Shown here piece after piece: positions 11,050 to 24,647 of a stretch of DNA of 64,000 bases. The DNA lies in NCBI RefSeq assembly GCF_002865645.1, contig NW_020194557.1:186001-250000 (forward strand). Direction: 5' to 3'. Under the pieces are notes generated by a model. It did no database searches, was not told where the DNA came from, and saw only the letters and a list, made by a program, of their open reading frames with translations. The position numbers were made by a program, and so were the translations under genes. Position 1 is the stretch's first letter. Each line of letters begins with the position of its first letter. Source of the stretch: Hyaloscypha bicolor E (taxonomy: Eukaryota > Ascomycota > Leotiomycetes > Helotiales > Hyaloscyphaceae).

Positions 11050-12994
11050 TACTCCAGAATGTGATCTAAAGCAGATAAAAGTGTCGTCGCTGGCCTCTCT
11101 CAAACAGCTAGAGTAGGACAGCTTTTTGGTGAGTTCAGAAAATCTCTCACGAAAATCAGGAACAACGTCATAACAAGTGTTCAACGGTCCCCCTCTGCTC
11201 ATTCTATCTTATACTGACGGCAAAATAGAACAAGCTTGGTTGTAAGGTTACTTATAACCACGGGCACAAGCATTAGCTTTTTCGAACTTGACGAGAGGGT
11301 GGTTCGCTTTGCCTCCATAACCTTTTTAGACTTCCAACGCCGTCAGGATCCAGATTGATCCTTCGATATGCCAACTTGACTTCTGTTCGTCCTGGCCAAT
11401 ACTAGCTTCTTTGTCCAATGTACAGAAAGGAAGCAGTACAATACCTTCTTCGAAAGGTAGTATATCTCTCGAACCAATGTACGAGAAGAACTGGTACAAG
11501 GCCCGTTTCGGGGAGCAGCATGTCTCTCAACCCAATGTTCGTCACAGTTAAGAACAATCCTGTCGAATGGGGGGCTTTTGGTGAAAGTGGGATATCTTTC
11601 AGCGCAGAGAAACAGGAAATCATAGGGGCAAAGAAGTGTGGTTCGTTGAGGTAATCTTAGTGACTGCGGATGATAAAAGCGAGGCAAAGTGGAATAAATA
11701 CAAAACGTCACAGCCATAATCCAATGAGTTACAATTTGTTCTCGCTCCTTTTGGATCTCCTGAGCAATTCCAGAAGCCTCGAAGGCTTCGTACTCGGGAA
11801 TACAGCAACATCTAACAATATCAGGCTTCAACACTCGAATCTACAGATTGCATAGATACTCAAGAGCGGACATCTGAACATCTGGTGCGAGCGTTTGAAG
11901 GGCCTCAATATCCATACCTTATGTGTGTTCTCGGCCACAAGGAATAGACAATTCTATCGTGGTCGTGCAGCCGCAGCCGGACCTCGTGTTTGAGGAAAGA
12001 ATGGGGACGAGCCAATAGCGGGTGCAAATATCTTCAGTTTTCGAGAGCCATACTCATACGGCAGCAACTTACGACTACTATTCGGATACGAATCGAAGTT
12101 TCTTTCAACAACCGATGCGCGTCTTCGTCGTAACAGTCCCGACGACAAGATCAGACAAACAGCGCTCGCATGTGTTTCCGATCTGCGATGAGCAAACTTT
12201 TTCGATCTTCTAGAACATGTTTTCTTGAGCCTCATGGAAACACCATTTTGGCTTGCGGATATTGAGAAGAAGACTTCGCATCGCATCAACTGAGATTTGG
12301 GGAAAGTGGTGAAACATCTTCTGAAATTTTTCATTCGTCTGGTGTTTGAAACGAAATATTCGCGACTTGAATCAACGAATGGCAGTTCGCATCGGATCAT
12401 CGGATCAGCAAATCAGTAGAAAAATAGCTTGAGAAGTGACAGATTGGCAAGGGCACTGCTGTAAGTCTGACTAGCTTTTTAAAGAGAATGTTTGTTTCAA
12501 GTGCGGCTCTCAGTGACGATGCAAAAAAGTGTTTGGCTTTATCTTGCGGGGACAGACAAGCTTTCACAAGCCAGGAACGAAAATGCTCCGAGATGTTGGG
12601 TTACAGACGAAGGAAGTTGAGATTGATGAAAATATATTGATATCACTGACGAGAGTCTAGACTTCTACAATGGGTGGGCATCTGGTGTGAGAATTTTGGT
12701 CTTTGAGGTTGGCAATCAAAATCTGTTTCCAAATACTCTGCACACTTGATTCATGAAGAAAGAATAGACGAGTAGTAATAAAAGTTCGTAAATCGTTGAG
12801 TAATAAAATCTGGATATTCGAAGAATAGAGTATTGTACAAGAGTCGAGTGAGATCCGTCAATCTGACATTCCAATCTGGACCTCCCAATAACCCGGACCA
12901 GCCGTAAACCCATCCCATTATCACCCAGTGACAAGTTCAGGATCCACCCCTCGCTGCCACTAAACAAAGCCGTTTTTAACATCCACACATTACT
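11050..12994. other. Intergenic, AT-rich, no gene seen
   Basis: Open frames such as 11343-11834 minus and 11954-12400 minus have no domain, splice pattern or composition that supports coding. Around 11455-11550 two related stretches (TATCTCTCGAACCAATGTACG and TGTCTCTCAACCCAATGTTCG, about 62 nt apart) suggest a degenerate tandem duplication. Confidence 0.45.
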
Positions 12995-14797
12995 CTAAAG
13001 CATCTTATTCTCCCCACCCCCCGGGCTCCTCACCCTCCCCATCCACGCCGAGCTTCTAGGCGGCCTCCTCGGCCTCATTCCCGTCTCCGGACTCGCACTC
13101 CCATCACTCCCCCCACCACTCAGCTTCCGCACCCTAAATGCGTAAACCAATAACTCACTATCCCCTGAATCGATCGGATCCCCGACCAAATCATGCTTCA
13201 GCTTCAGATCAAAGATCGCCTGTCGAACCTGCTCGCGTGTAGCATTCGTTCGATCTGGCGATATATCCTGCCATCTCCCAGGAGAAATCGGGAAGCCATT
13301 AATATCCCCATTTCCATACCCTTTTGATTGGGATATTTCCTGAGCAGAGCCGTACGACATGCGCATCTTGACATCGACATCCTGGAACAGCCCTTCCTTG
13401 TCATCCTCCTTCGGGACGGAATATTGTCCGGGACCGGTGCAGCCATTCGGGATGTGGAACCGCAGGTCAAAACGAGCGGCAGCGAAGAGGACCACGACGA
13501 AGATCTCGAGCATAAATCCGGTTAGGTAGAAGATCGTTTTCGTGTCGACTTGTCCGGGGTCGTTTATTGGGTGCGATTGTGCAGCGGCGATGAGCCGCAC
13601 TACGGCGCCGATGAAGAGTGTGGCGGACGAGTAGACTAGCATTACGAGTTTTGTTCTGAATCTCCCCGTGCCGAATTTCTCGATGGGGGTCGGCGATGGG
13701 AGGACGGCGAAGGTGGAGAGGGTTAGGAGCGGGAAAACACAGAGGAAGAGGTTCCAGGATGAGCCGAAGAAGAGCAGGTCCTTGGTTGCTTTTGCGCCGG
13801 ACGCGGTGGTTACGAAGAAGGAGGCGGTTAGGACTGCGATATTGAAGATTATAAAGAAAGGGACGGAGACCAGGAGGAGCGTGAAGAAAGTGCTCGTTGC
13901 GGGATGCCAGAATATTTTGGGATGGATGGCACGCAGGATCCGCTGAGTTAGGACTAGGTTGATGGCGAATATTACGCTCACACTTAGAATTGTTAGTGTG
14001 TTGTTTTGGGAGAGCGAAGGAGGCGCTTACCCTGCGTTCTCGAAGATAAGTGCAGCGAGGACGACGCTGTTGTTCATGGAGCGGAAAGCCCAAACGATTC
14101 TCATCGTTGTCGTGACTGTCCGTACCATGCAGAAATCAAAGAATAGATCTGAGAGGATGAACTTGTGACCTCGCTTGGAATTGATGTTGTAGATCGTCAT
14201 GTGCGTCGCGGCTCCTATGAGGAAGAGGACCAAGAAGACAACTGTGATCGGTACGTCCAGCTTTGCTGTTGGGATGCCTCCCAGAATTGCGTCTGGAGGT
14301 GCAAACGGTCCACGACCAACTCGTTTCATGGTTTCAATTTGGGCCGGTATGAGCGCTGGTTCTGCGAGGGCAGCGGCAGCTGCAGCTGCACTTCCTTTTG
14401 CTGACAAAAGTGAAGCAGTTCGACTTGCGGCTGAGCTAATTGTCGAGCTCGGCATATTCCCAGTTGCTAGACCATTTGGTTGAGAGGCTTGTACTGAAGC
14501 CACTGAAGCCCAGGTTGGCGATGAGACTGCCTGCACGGAGACGGCGGGAGTCACGATCGGAGTGGGTTCTGTGAAGATGGTGGCTGTAATTATTGTAGTC
14601 ACCGATATAGTAGGTGGTTCCGTGTTTGCTAAGGGTACTGCTGAAGCGAGTGCCGGCGTAAGAGTTTCTATTGATACCGCCGTTACTGTGAGAGTGCTTG
14701 GAGGAATAATAGATGTGGATCTGAACGTAGAAGTCGCACCTGGGACAAGGCGGGTGGTCGAAAGCACAGCAGCCAGCGAAGACGTATGTGAACCCAT
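12995..14797 (-). CDS. Seven-helix integral membrane protein, DUF3112-like
   Basis: Two exons, 14797-14031 and 13976-12995, give 582 aa; the 54-nt intron (GTAAGC...TGTGAG, branch CTAAC) splits a Gly codon. An ATG at 14848 is in frame and would add 17 residues. The first 180 residues are Ser/Thr/Ala/Pro-rich and mucin-like, probably extracytoplasmic. Seven hydrophobic segments follow, including ITVVFLVLFLIGAATHMTIY, FFTLLLVSVPFFIIFNIAVL, WNLFLCVFPLLTLSTFAVL, LVMLVYSSATLFIGAVVRLI and FYLTGFMLEIFVVVLFAAAR. A cytoplasmic tail of about 160 residues carries EQVRQAIFDLKLKHDLVGDP and a basic Arg/Pro/Ser-rich end. This arrangement fits the fungal DUF3112 family as I remember it; that name is tentative. 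No catalytic residues are recognised; a sensor or structural membrane role is possible. Confidence 0.8.
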
Positions 14798-15037
14798 TTT
14801 CGAGATACCTCCAAGAACTGAAGATCTCCTCCAGGGAGTTTGGTGCAAGAACTTGACAATCTCAAAGAATGAGAATCATATTTTACCTTTGTTTCGGTTC
14901 ATCTGGATTTGGCTCCACGATCTCATCGGAGCCTGGCTAGGCCGAATGCCACCATACTTTACGTCCTGTCACGAACACCTCGCATCACGTCTCAAAGGCA
15001 ACGAACGGCACGTGCATCGCAAGAGAATCTTGAGAGC

Positions 15038-15166
15038 TGCCACAACTCTGTGGCAGTCCCGTGACTTGTTCGCAAGAAATATGAGATGATGGAGAACCTT
15101 GTAACTCTGTGACAGATCTCGTGACTTCCTCGCAAATAAACATCGGATGCTGCACAATTTTGTGCA
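15038..15166. repeat. 60-nt phased repeat units with small hairpins
   Basis: A unit starting AACTCTGTG-CAG and containing CGTGACTT..TCGCAA occurs at 15044-15093 and again at 15103-15153, a 59-60 nt period. Each lies beside an inverted repeat: TGCCACA/TGTGGCA at 15038-15055 with a 4-nt loop and TGCACAA/TTGTGCA at 15149-15165. The block sits upstream of the DUF3112-like gene, about 200-350 bases 5' of its start on the opposite side. It could be a protein-binding array or a small decayed duplication. Confidence 0.55.
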
Positions 15167-17790
15167 CACCTTGAAAAGATATTCGCAGTGACCGAGACCA
15201 CACTTGATTCAGACAGCACTATTGTTTCAAGGAAATACCAAACTTTGCAAGAGACTGCGTATATCCTCAGTACCGAGTGTGTCCCGTTTTTTCGCTTCCG
15301 TTGTTCTGGTCAAATCTAGCAGCGCCGAGAGAATGGAGGGCGGCGTGATCCTTTTCTGTTGAATCTTCTGCATAGTTTCAATAGTTTCACCTGCGTTGTG
15401 AGGTGTTTTTTTTCGTGATTAGAAGGCTTGCATTTTGAAGATCTTCAAGACGCCAATGCAGCCCCGGACAGTATGGGGAGGCCCGGAGAAAGGACAAGCG
15501 CAGAAGTCTTGACACTAATCTCTCGGCGGGCCAGCCGACTTGCCAGAAAGCAGTTTGATCTCCATAGGGACATTTCTCTTCGCTACTGCCTTTCCGTGCA
15601 GTCTCAGGACCGGGAAGATGAAACTCTTGGGGGTGGTAACCTGATTGCCTTCTCCAAAGGCGGAGGCCGGAGCGCAACCAGGACTCGGCGACTTGGGAAC
15701 GATCTTCTGGAAACTATGGCACTAGATCTCTCCAGTTGAGGGATTTTCCGCCATGCACTGTCCGCCCTCCTGACCCGGGAATGGACGAGGGGGCTTCAAG
15801 TTTTCGGTCTTGGGAGTTAGAAATCGGGTTCAGATAGCCCTGCTGCCTTATATTGAGACAAACGTCAAAGGATCTCGCTAGATCTCGTATTCATATCGTA
15901 GGTGCTTGAGAATATACACTACAAATGAGTGCGAATGACGTTGTGTAAGTCTTCCTTCTGGACAAACACAGGGGATGTACGTGCACAGTGCACACGAGAG
16001 GCTTAATGTGTGCCAAGCCTGATCGCCAACAACTGTTCCCTCCACAACTAGGGAGATGTCCGGGGATTTAGCACAGCAGCTGCATTATCTTGATGTCAGG
16101 CTAGGCGGTTTGAGCCTCGGGGCTTTACAAGCACCACAAACGTCCCTTAATTGGAATTTGACTTGCACTTGCATCTAGAGACTCACAAACTGCTTAGCAT
16201 GGACCTTGAATCGCTCTTTGCCTGCCGCTCACCTACGGAGTAATGTCGGCTGACTCGGCCCTTTAGTTGGGGGAGGCGGGGAGGCGGGGAGGCTCAAGTG
16301 TCGAGCTTGGGATTTGACAAAGCAGGCCGCCCTCACCTCCGAATGCTGAGATCTGCAGCCAGCATAGAACGGGCAGGATCTTGGCTGCAGTGAACACGCA
16401 GTCGACGATGATGGGTGAGCGCACGAGACAACGGGAAGCCCGGGATGCACAATCTGGCGGTTCTGGGAAGAACGGTCACTAGATTCGGCCTGGTTTTGCG
16501 CGAACCGGGGTCGTGGGGTGCGGAAGTCACGATTCTCGCGCGCTGAGGCAGATGCTATCCATTCCGGCTGGATGTGTTTCATCGAATCGACCGAGGACGT
16601 CGAAGCATCGGATGTTGACACGATGCTTATCAGACCAAAGGCAAAGAAGGCAAAGGACGGGAGATGCCAGGGGGGCAAGCTGACGGCAGGAGTTTGACAT
16701 CGTAGCTGGCTGGAGGGAGTGATGTGACGTGATGGTATGGTGAGAGCGACAGTCCGCACCGGAAGTCCGTTAGGGGGTGTCCTCTACCGCAGTCCAAACA
16801 ACGGGAACACGGTGGCGCTGATTGGATGTCTCAGCAAGAAAAGGAGTGGCGAAAGGGGCGCCTCCTAGCGCGCTTCGGCAAAGGAGTTGATCCGGGTATG
16901 GCCAGCACAGGGAATTAGACACTTGGACAACTTTATTCCAACCGCGACTCCACCACAACTCACTCCCTGCCTCCTGTTCCCCCCCCCCCTCACCGCCCGC
17001 AACCTCACGCTATGCTCACGGTGCGATCTCCGCTGCCTCGAAACGCATCTGAAATCATCCATGAGAGGCCCGGCCGGGTGCTGCACGGCGCGGCGATGAC
17101 ATGTGCCAATTCGGCGAACCTGCTCCTGCTCCTGCTCCCCTGGCCAGTGTCCGCCGGCGATCCTGGCATCGTCCAGTCTGTGCCGTCTTCCTCAGCATCC
17201 ATGCAATGCTCGCCGGCGTGTCGCATCGCATGGCGTCCCAGAACGCGAAGAAAGTAGGTGCAGACCAAGAATCTTGTTCTGTTTCTGCCAGACCGAAGGG
17301 TTCCGTCTTATCTTCTCATTGGCTTTTATTCTTCGTATCCGTCCTAGCCTAGGAGCTCCTTGCTGCGCATCACTATCACGGACATGCAATCGCTCTTCAT
17401 CAGGAAAGCGCCGCTGGCTTAGTCTGCTATCAGTTCGAATGCGGCACATCTGTGCCATCCAGCATGAACTCTCCGCTCCACATCTAAATGTTGATCTCAG
17501 TTGTGGGATAGATTTGCAGATCTCTTACCCTCGCACGTGAGACCAGAGGTCCAGAGCCTCCTTGTCTACAATGACTAGTCTGTTTTGAGCCATCATTGCG
17601 ACCATCACTGTGTATTCTTCGTATTGTAATTGACCTGATACCCAGGCCCGCAGTGGCGGCCTAAATTTGGACAGCGGCGGGCCGATGGATCCATCAGGAA
17701 TGCTTTGACGGGAGTTTGGTAATTACTGAAATCATCCGAGTCGAGTGTCACCATCGACCGGATGTTCACTGCAGGTGCTCTTTGTTCCTT
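15167..17790. other. Intergenic region upstream of the PKS
   Basis: About 2.6 kb with no gene I can support. Frames at 16229-16759 minus and 17103-17540 plus are open but proline/serine/arginine-rich with no motif, and each is contradicted by an equally open frame on the other strand. The region separates the membrane-protein gene from the PKS and presumably includes the distal PKS promoter. Confidence 0.5.
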
Positions 17791-17798
17791 GCAAGCCC

Positions 17799-17805
17799 TA
17801 TATAT
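17799..17805 (+). promoter_or_regulatory. Probable TATA element of the PKS
   Basis: TATATAT lies 120 nt upstream of the PKS ATG at 17925, a normal distance for a fungal core promoter with a short leader. A CT-rich stretch follows (17812-17900), also typical of fungal 5' leaders. Position and sequence are seen; function is inferred. Confidence 0.45.
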
Positions 17806-17924
17806 GCCAAGTGTCCTCCTATTGATTTTCAAACTCTGATTATCTTCTGGCATCTTTATCCCAAAGTTTCCTTGTGCCTTTTACTTTTAATCTTGGTCTT
17901 TCAGTTGAGCTATACGTCATCAAC

Positions 17925-20900
17925 ATGGACGTTATACTCTTTGGTGACCAGACCGTCGACCCAAAGCAGTTCCTAACCAAGCTCCTGCGTCGAAAAGGCT
18001 CTCCTCTTTTATCCTCATTTCTAGAACAAGTGCAAGTCGCACTCCAAATAGAAATATCAGTCCTGCCCGCAACATGTCGCAAGAACTTGCCGGCATTCTC
18101 CAACCTAGCAGAGCTCGTGGAGAGATACCATGCTGCAGAGCAACCCAACATCGCGATTGAAAGCACCCTCACATGCCTGGCGCAACTAACTCACTTTATT
18201 GGGTAAGTGAACCAAGTCTGGGAATGTAACTTGGGCTAATAGATTCATTTCTGCAGATACTACGAGGATTTCCCACTCGAATACCCGCAGGCTCCGACCA
18301 CACATATTCTGGGAGTATGTACCGGCCTACTCGCAGCCTCTGCTGTTGCATCAAGCCGTTCGTTGACCTCCCTCATTCCCCTCGCTGTTCAAACCCTCCG
18401 CATCGCTTTCCGTCTCGGCTCGAGAGTAGCAACTGTCGGACACCAGGTTGAGTCTCAAACGAGTAGACCTCAGTCGTGGTCGACCATAGCCTTTGGGATA
18501 AGCTCTGAAGATGCTGAAATTGCTCTTTTAGAGTTCAACGAGAACCATGTAGGTTACATGAATGCGTTTGGGAACAAAGTACTCATGACTCTAGGGCCTT
18601 TCACACTCGAATCAACTCTACATTAGCGCAGAAAGTTCCATGTCAGTCACGGTCAGTGGATCACCATCTATGCGACAGCTACTCTTCGGCACATCGCTGC
18701 CGTTCCAGAATCTCCAAAGTCGAGAAATTCCAATCCGAGGACCGTATCATGCACGCCACTTGTTCAGCCAATCAGATGTCGATAAGATCATTGACACGGA
18801 TATTGCTCACCATCTCAACAAATATTCTTCAATACACCGGTTAGTGGGATTGTCATCTTCCACGGCCCCCACGTCTACTGTTGAGCTCTTCCAGCAGGCT
18901 GTGATGGAGGTTCTAACTCGACCCGTTCAATGGGAGACGGCCGTCAAAAATTGCGTTTCCGACATCCGGTCATCTGCTGTATCTGGCGTCCGCGTCTTGG
19001 CGATGGGTCCTACAGCCCTGTCGAACAGCCTCATTTCTGCCCTCAAGGTTGGGGGTGGCCTCCAAATATCCCTAGAAGATGGCGTTTCGTGGTTCACCCA
19101 GAACAGAATTCCCAAGAGTGTCAGTGGTGACCTCAGAAATTCCAAGATCGCTATCGTCGGTATGGCTGGGCGCTTTCCCAACGCTGCAGATCATGAGGCA
19201 TACTGGAAATTGCTCGAACAAGGACTTGATGTCCATCGAGAAGTTTGTCTCTTCCTCCCCTACACAAACCGCAATGCTGACCCGCCTAGATTCCTCAGGA
19301 TAGGTTTGATGCTCAAGCGCATTGTGATCCTACTGGAAAGGGTAGAAACAAGAGTCACACTCCATTCGGGTGTTTCATAGACAAACCAGGATTGTTCGAT
19401 CCTAGATTTTTCAACATGTCCCCACGAGAAGCCACGCAAACCGACCCAATGCAGCGATTGGCACTATCAACAGCATACGAGGCCATGGAGATGTCTGGAT
19501 TTGTGACGGATCGAACTCCATCAACGAAGAGACACCGCATCGGCACTTATTATGGACAGACTAGCGACGACTGGAGAGAAATCAATGCGGCACAAGACAT
19601 TGATACCTACTTTGTAAGTACTTCCTTCTTGGTAAGGAGTGTAACTAACCAGTCGCAGATTACTGGTGGTGTCAGAGCCTTTGGCCCCGGTAGAATCAAC
19701 TACCACTTCGGGTTTAGCGGGCCGTCTTTCAGCATCGACACAGCGTGCTCGAGCAGCTTTGCGGCAATTCATTTGGCCTGCACATCTTTGAGAGCTGGAG
19801 ATTGCGACACTGTTTTCACTGGTGGCATGAACGTCCTGACGAACCCTGACATTTTCTCTGGTCTTTCTAAAGGCCAGTTCCTATCGAAGACTGGGTCTTG
19901 TAAAACTTATGACGATGGTGCTGACGGGTACTGCCGAGGTGACGGAGTCGTTACTCTAATCTTGAAGAGGCTGGATGATGCTATCCTCGACAAAGACCCA
20001 ATTCTTGGTGTCATCAATGGCATTGCAACGAATCACAGCGCGGACGCAGTGTCGATCACTCATCCTCATGCTGGTGCTCAGAAGTTCTTGTTCCAGAAGG
20101 TCATGGACGAGGCAGAGGTCGATGTTCGGTCGGTCAATTATGTCGAAATGCATGGGACCGGAACTCAGGCAGGAGATGGAGTTGAGATGGATTCGGTCTC
20201 CACCATCTTCGCTCCTCCGCTAAACAGCAAAGTCAAGCGCCGCCCGGATCAACCACTCTATGTTGGCTCCGTCAAAGCCAACATTGGTCACGGCGAGGCC
20301 GTCTCGGGAGCATGTGCTCTGGTGAAGGTCCTAATGATGTTCCAGAAAAACATGATTCCACCACACTGTGGTATCAAGACGAAGATCAACCAAACATTCC
20401 CCACAGATCTGAAAGACCGACACCTCAACATGGCATTCAAGCCAACTCCATTTTTACGACCTGCAGATTCAACCCGATACGTGTTCATCAACAATTTCAG
20501 TGCAGCCGGAGGAAATACGGCAATGCTCCTCGAGGATGCCCCACAGAAGACCCCCTTGAAGCCAGACAGCCGCTCAAGTCACGTGATAACAGTGACAGCG
20601 AAGTCTCTCTCTTCCTTCAAAGGGAACGTCAAGCGACTTCTGGTGTGGGCCAAGGACTTGTCAGATTCAAGTCTTCCCAGCGTGGCATACACTACAACAG
20701 CACGAAGAGCACACTACCAGTATCGACTGGCGTTCGAAGCAAGGAACATGCAGCAAGTTCGCGAGACGCTCAACTCCTTTGCCGAGGTCTCGCGGCAACC
20801 CATCTCGAGCAATAAGAAACCGAAAGTGGCATTTGCTTTTACCGGACAAGGCTCCCATTACATTGGAATGGGCAAGCAGCTTTTCAAGGATGTTGCCCAG

Positions 20901-23900
20901 TTCCATCAAGATCTTGAGGATTACGACCAAATTGCTTGCAACCATGGTTTCCCTTCATTTATTGGTCTTATCGACGGTACGGTTCAAGACCTCACAGATG
21001 TCTCTCCAGTTGTAACCCAGCTTGCCATCGCATGCAGCGAAATGGCTCTGGCACAATTATGGAAGTCTTGGGGGCTCACACCTGCAGTGGTGATTGGTCA
21101 CTCACTGGGAGAATATGCTGCACTGCAAATTGCTGGTGTTCTTTCGGCTCTCGACACTATCCTTCTCGTGGGCCGTCGTGCGCAACTGTTGGTTGCGAAC
21201 TGCGCTGTGGGAACTCACGGAATGCTGGCCGTGCGTGCCAGCTTTTCCACTGTGGAATCCCTCATCTCTCACATCCCAGTCGAGAAAGCCTGCATCAATG
21301 GACCAGAAGAACTCGTCTTCTCTGGAACCGTGGATCATATCGAGCAACTGAGGGAGACGTTGGCAACGAACGGCTTCAAAGCCACGAAGCTCAATGTGCC
21401 ATATGCTTTCCACTCAGCACAAGTTGACACAATCCTGGACGAATTCAAGGCTGCTGCAAAGTCCGCCGTTTTCCACGCTCCGCAGATTCCTGTTATTTCC
21501 ACGTACACTGGATCCGTTGTCAAGGAGTCAAACATCTTTGGCCCCGAATATCTTTCTCGTCATTGCAGAGAGAGTGTCAACTTCCTGGGTGGTGTGACCT
21601 CAGCAATGCAGAGTGGAATTGTTGATGAGCAGACTGTGTGGCTCGAGATCGGGCCTCATCCAGTGTGCTCCAACATGATCAAGAGCATTCTTGGGAAAGA
21701 GACAACCGCTGTTGCATGCCTGAACCGGAATGATGATCCCTGGAAGACGATCGCTTGCAGTCTGTCGACGCTCTTCAACGTGGGTGTTGACATTGATTGG
21801 TCGGAATACCATCACACCTTCAGTGATTCGCACGAAGTCTTATCGATGCCATCTTATGCCTATGACGACAAGGTCTACTGGATTGACTACAAGGAGAACT
21901 GGACTCTGACGAAGGGCCAGAAAGTGGTACAAGAAGAAGTCAAGCCTAGCCTCTCAACTACCTCTGTACAAAAGATCATTCGGGAAAACATTGATGCCGA
22001 TACTGCTCTTGTGGTGGCTGAGTCGGATCTCGCTGAGCCTTTGCTACGAAAAGTCATCGAAGGTCATCTGGTCAACGGTGTTGGCCTCTGCCCCTCGACT
22101 CTCTACGCCGACATGGCTCTTACGCTCTGCGATTATGCATACCGAACCGCGAGACCCCAGGGTGGCAAGCCATTTGTCAACGTCGGCAACATGGAGACAC
22201 ACAAACCTCTCGTTTTGAATCTCGAAGGAAGCTCTCCCAGCCAACTTGTCCAAATCGAGGCCAAGCTCGATTTCACCAAAGGGCGGGGTGTCATCAACTA
22301 CCGAACTGTGACTCCTGATGGGAAGCTCGTGGACCAGGCAAAATGCGATGTCACCTACGAAGACTCTGCAGCATGGACATCAGAATGGGAGAGGCGAAAA
22401 TTCCTCGTCCAAACTCGAGTCGACATGCTGAAGGCTGGCGGGAAAGGCATCCACCAAATCCAAAGGGGCCTTGCTTATAAGTTGTTTTCTGCCCTTGTTC
22501 AGTACGATGATAAATTCCGAGGCATGGAAGAGGTCATCATGCACAGCGATGGTCTGGAAGCAACCTCCAAAGTGGTTTTCCAGGCAACCAGCAAGGACGG
22601 AAATTTCTTCTTGAGTCCATACTTCATCGACAGTCTTTGCCACATTACCGGATTCATTATGAATGCCAACGATGCTGTGGACTCCAAGAAAAACATATAC
22701 ATTTCGCATGGCTGGGAATCTCTTCGTTTTGCTAAGAACATTGACCAGGACAAGCAGTATAGGTCTTACGTCAAGATGCAACATGTTCCTGGCGGAGGAA
22801 AGATGGTTGCTGGTGATGTGTATGTCTTCGATGAGGCAGAGGAGATCGTTGCAGTTGCCGGTGGTGTGAAGTTCCAGTGTGTCCCCAAAGCACTTTTAGA
22901 TACTCTCCTGTCTAGCAAGAAAGCAACTCCTCGTCCATCACCGGTTCCAGCAACTCAAGTCAAGCAACAGAGGACTTTGCAAACAACCACTAAAGCACGC
23001 ACGTCGCAGCTCACAAGCAAGGGACCAATTGAGTTGGAAGTCACCAAGAAGGCCAAGAAAGTATCAACCCGGGTCGACACTCAGATGACTGGCAATCTCA
23101 CATCTAAGGCGCTTCTCATCATTGCAAACGAAGTTGGATGTGAGATCTCCGAACTTGCTGACCCAATTGCACTTTCCGACCTCGGAATTGACTCGCTCAT
23201 GTCCCTCAGCATTTCAGGGAGGTTCCGCGAAGAGCTTGAACTCGAGTTCCAAAGCTCAGTCTTCAACGAGATGGAAACAATTGGCCAACTCAAAAGCTTC
23301 ATGCGAAAGTTCGAGACTGTCTCTGAATCGCCTGCCACTTCTGGTTACTCCACTCCAGAGATGATGAACAGCGACGCCAGCGATTATTCCGAATGCGAAT
23401 CTGAGCTTCCGGAACCTGAAGATCCAGTGGTTCAAGACTTGGGTGAGACCGGTGCGGATAGCGATCTTGTCCACATTATCCGATCAACCATCGCAGAAGA
23501 GATGGGTGTTGAGCTCGAAGAGATCTCAGACAACACCGACCTGTCAACTATGGGCATGGACTCTCTGATGAGTCTGAGCATTCTCGGAGCATTGAGAGAG
23601 AAGACAGGTCTCACGATGCATTCTGATCTCCTTGTTGAGAATACTTCGATCGAGATGATCGAGACTTCCCTAGGTTTACGAACTGTTAAGACACGAACAA
23701 CAGCCAAGAAAGGATCGAGCATCGAGGCAAAGGTTTCCGTCACAACACTCAAGCCTGCTGAAACATGCTCCAGATCCGCATACCCACCTGCAACATCAGT
23801 TCTCCTGCAAGGCAACCCGAAAACTGCAACCCGCACCCTCTTCATCCTTCCAGATGGCTCCGGCTCCGCAACATCTTACACCACGATTCCAGACATTGCA

Positions 23901-24647
23901 GCTTCGTCCCTCAAAGTCTACGGCCTAAACTGCCCATTCATGACCAAGCCTGAGCAATTTACCATCGGTGTCCCTGGAGTCACCCAAATCTACATGACCG
24001 AGATCCAACGCCGACAACCCAAAGGCCCGTACCTCCTCGCAGGATGGTCAGCCGGTGGAGTCCTCGCCTACGAAATGACCCGCCAACTCATCGCCAAAGG
24101 CGAAAAAGTCGAGAAGCTCGTCCTCCTCGACTCCCCCTCCCCAGTCGGCTTGGAAGCCCTACCCCCAATGTTCCACCAATACTGCAAAGAAATCGGGCTC
24201 CTCGGCACCGACTCCACGATAAAGCTTCCCGAGTGGCTGCTTCCGCACTTCGCTGCCACTGTCCGCGAACTCACGAATTACTCTGAGAGTCTCGGCGATG
24301 CGAGTCAGATTGACGTGAGCCAGATGCCGACTACGGTCTGCATCTGGGCGCGTGATGGCATTGTGCACAAGGAGACGGACAAGAGGCCAGACTGGGACCC
24401 GAGTGTCAGGATGCCAAACTCGATGCACTGGCTTGTTAACAACCGGTCGAATTTGGGACCTTGCGGATGGGAGAAGTTGGTGGGGAATAATGTCAAGTGC
24501 CTCAGTATCCCTGGGAACCATTTCACGATGATGAGAGCGCCTTTGGTGAGTTCCTTTTCCTCCCCTGCCATTTCCCGAAATCCCACTAACTTTGTTCTCT
24601 AGACCAACGATCTCGCTGCTTGTATGAAAGAGGGCCTGGAACTCTAG
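17925..24647 (+). CDS. Non-reducing polyketide synthase, DHN-melanin type (SAT-KS-AT-PT-ACP-ACP-TE)
   Basis: Six exons (17925-18202, 18257-18548, 18595-19242, 19290-19613, 19659-24545, 24603-24647) give 2157 aa, the usual size for wA/PksP/PKS1-type enzymes. Landmarks: SAT with GVCTG, Cys about 114; KS from about residue 374 with DTACSSS Cys 544, HGTGTQ His about 679 and NIGHGEA His about 725; AT with GHSLGEY, Ser about 996; PT with His about 1317 (GHLVNG) and Asp about 1505 (FIDSLCH); ACP1 GIDSL Ser about 1693; ACP2 GMDSL Ser about 1816; TE GWSAGG Ser about 1978 and His about 2135. All catalytic residues are present. KS and AT text closely resembles known melanin PKSs, so the expected product is 1,3,6,8-tetrahydroxynaphthalene or a heptaketide naphthopyrone precursor made from malonyl-CoA. 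The fourth intron is 45 nt and in frame. A T4HN reductase gene 2 kb downstream supports the melanin reading. Confidence 0.95.

Noticed and set aside
16229..16759. 176-codon minus-strand frame upstream of the PKS
   Set aside because: Low-complexity Ser/Pro/Arg translation with no motif or intron evidence.
18549..18640. Apparent frameshift in the SAT domain of the PKS
   Set aside because: A 46-nt intron (GTAGGT...CTCTAG, 18549-18594) restores the frame and gives the expected SAT sequence, so the gene is intact there.
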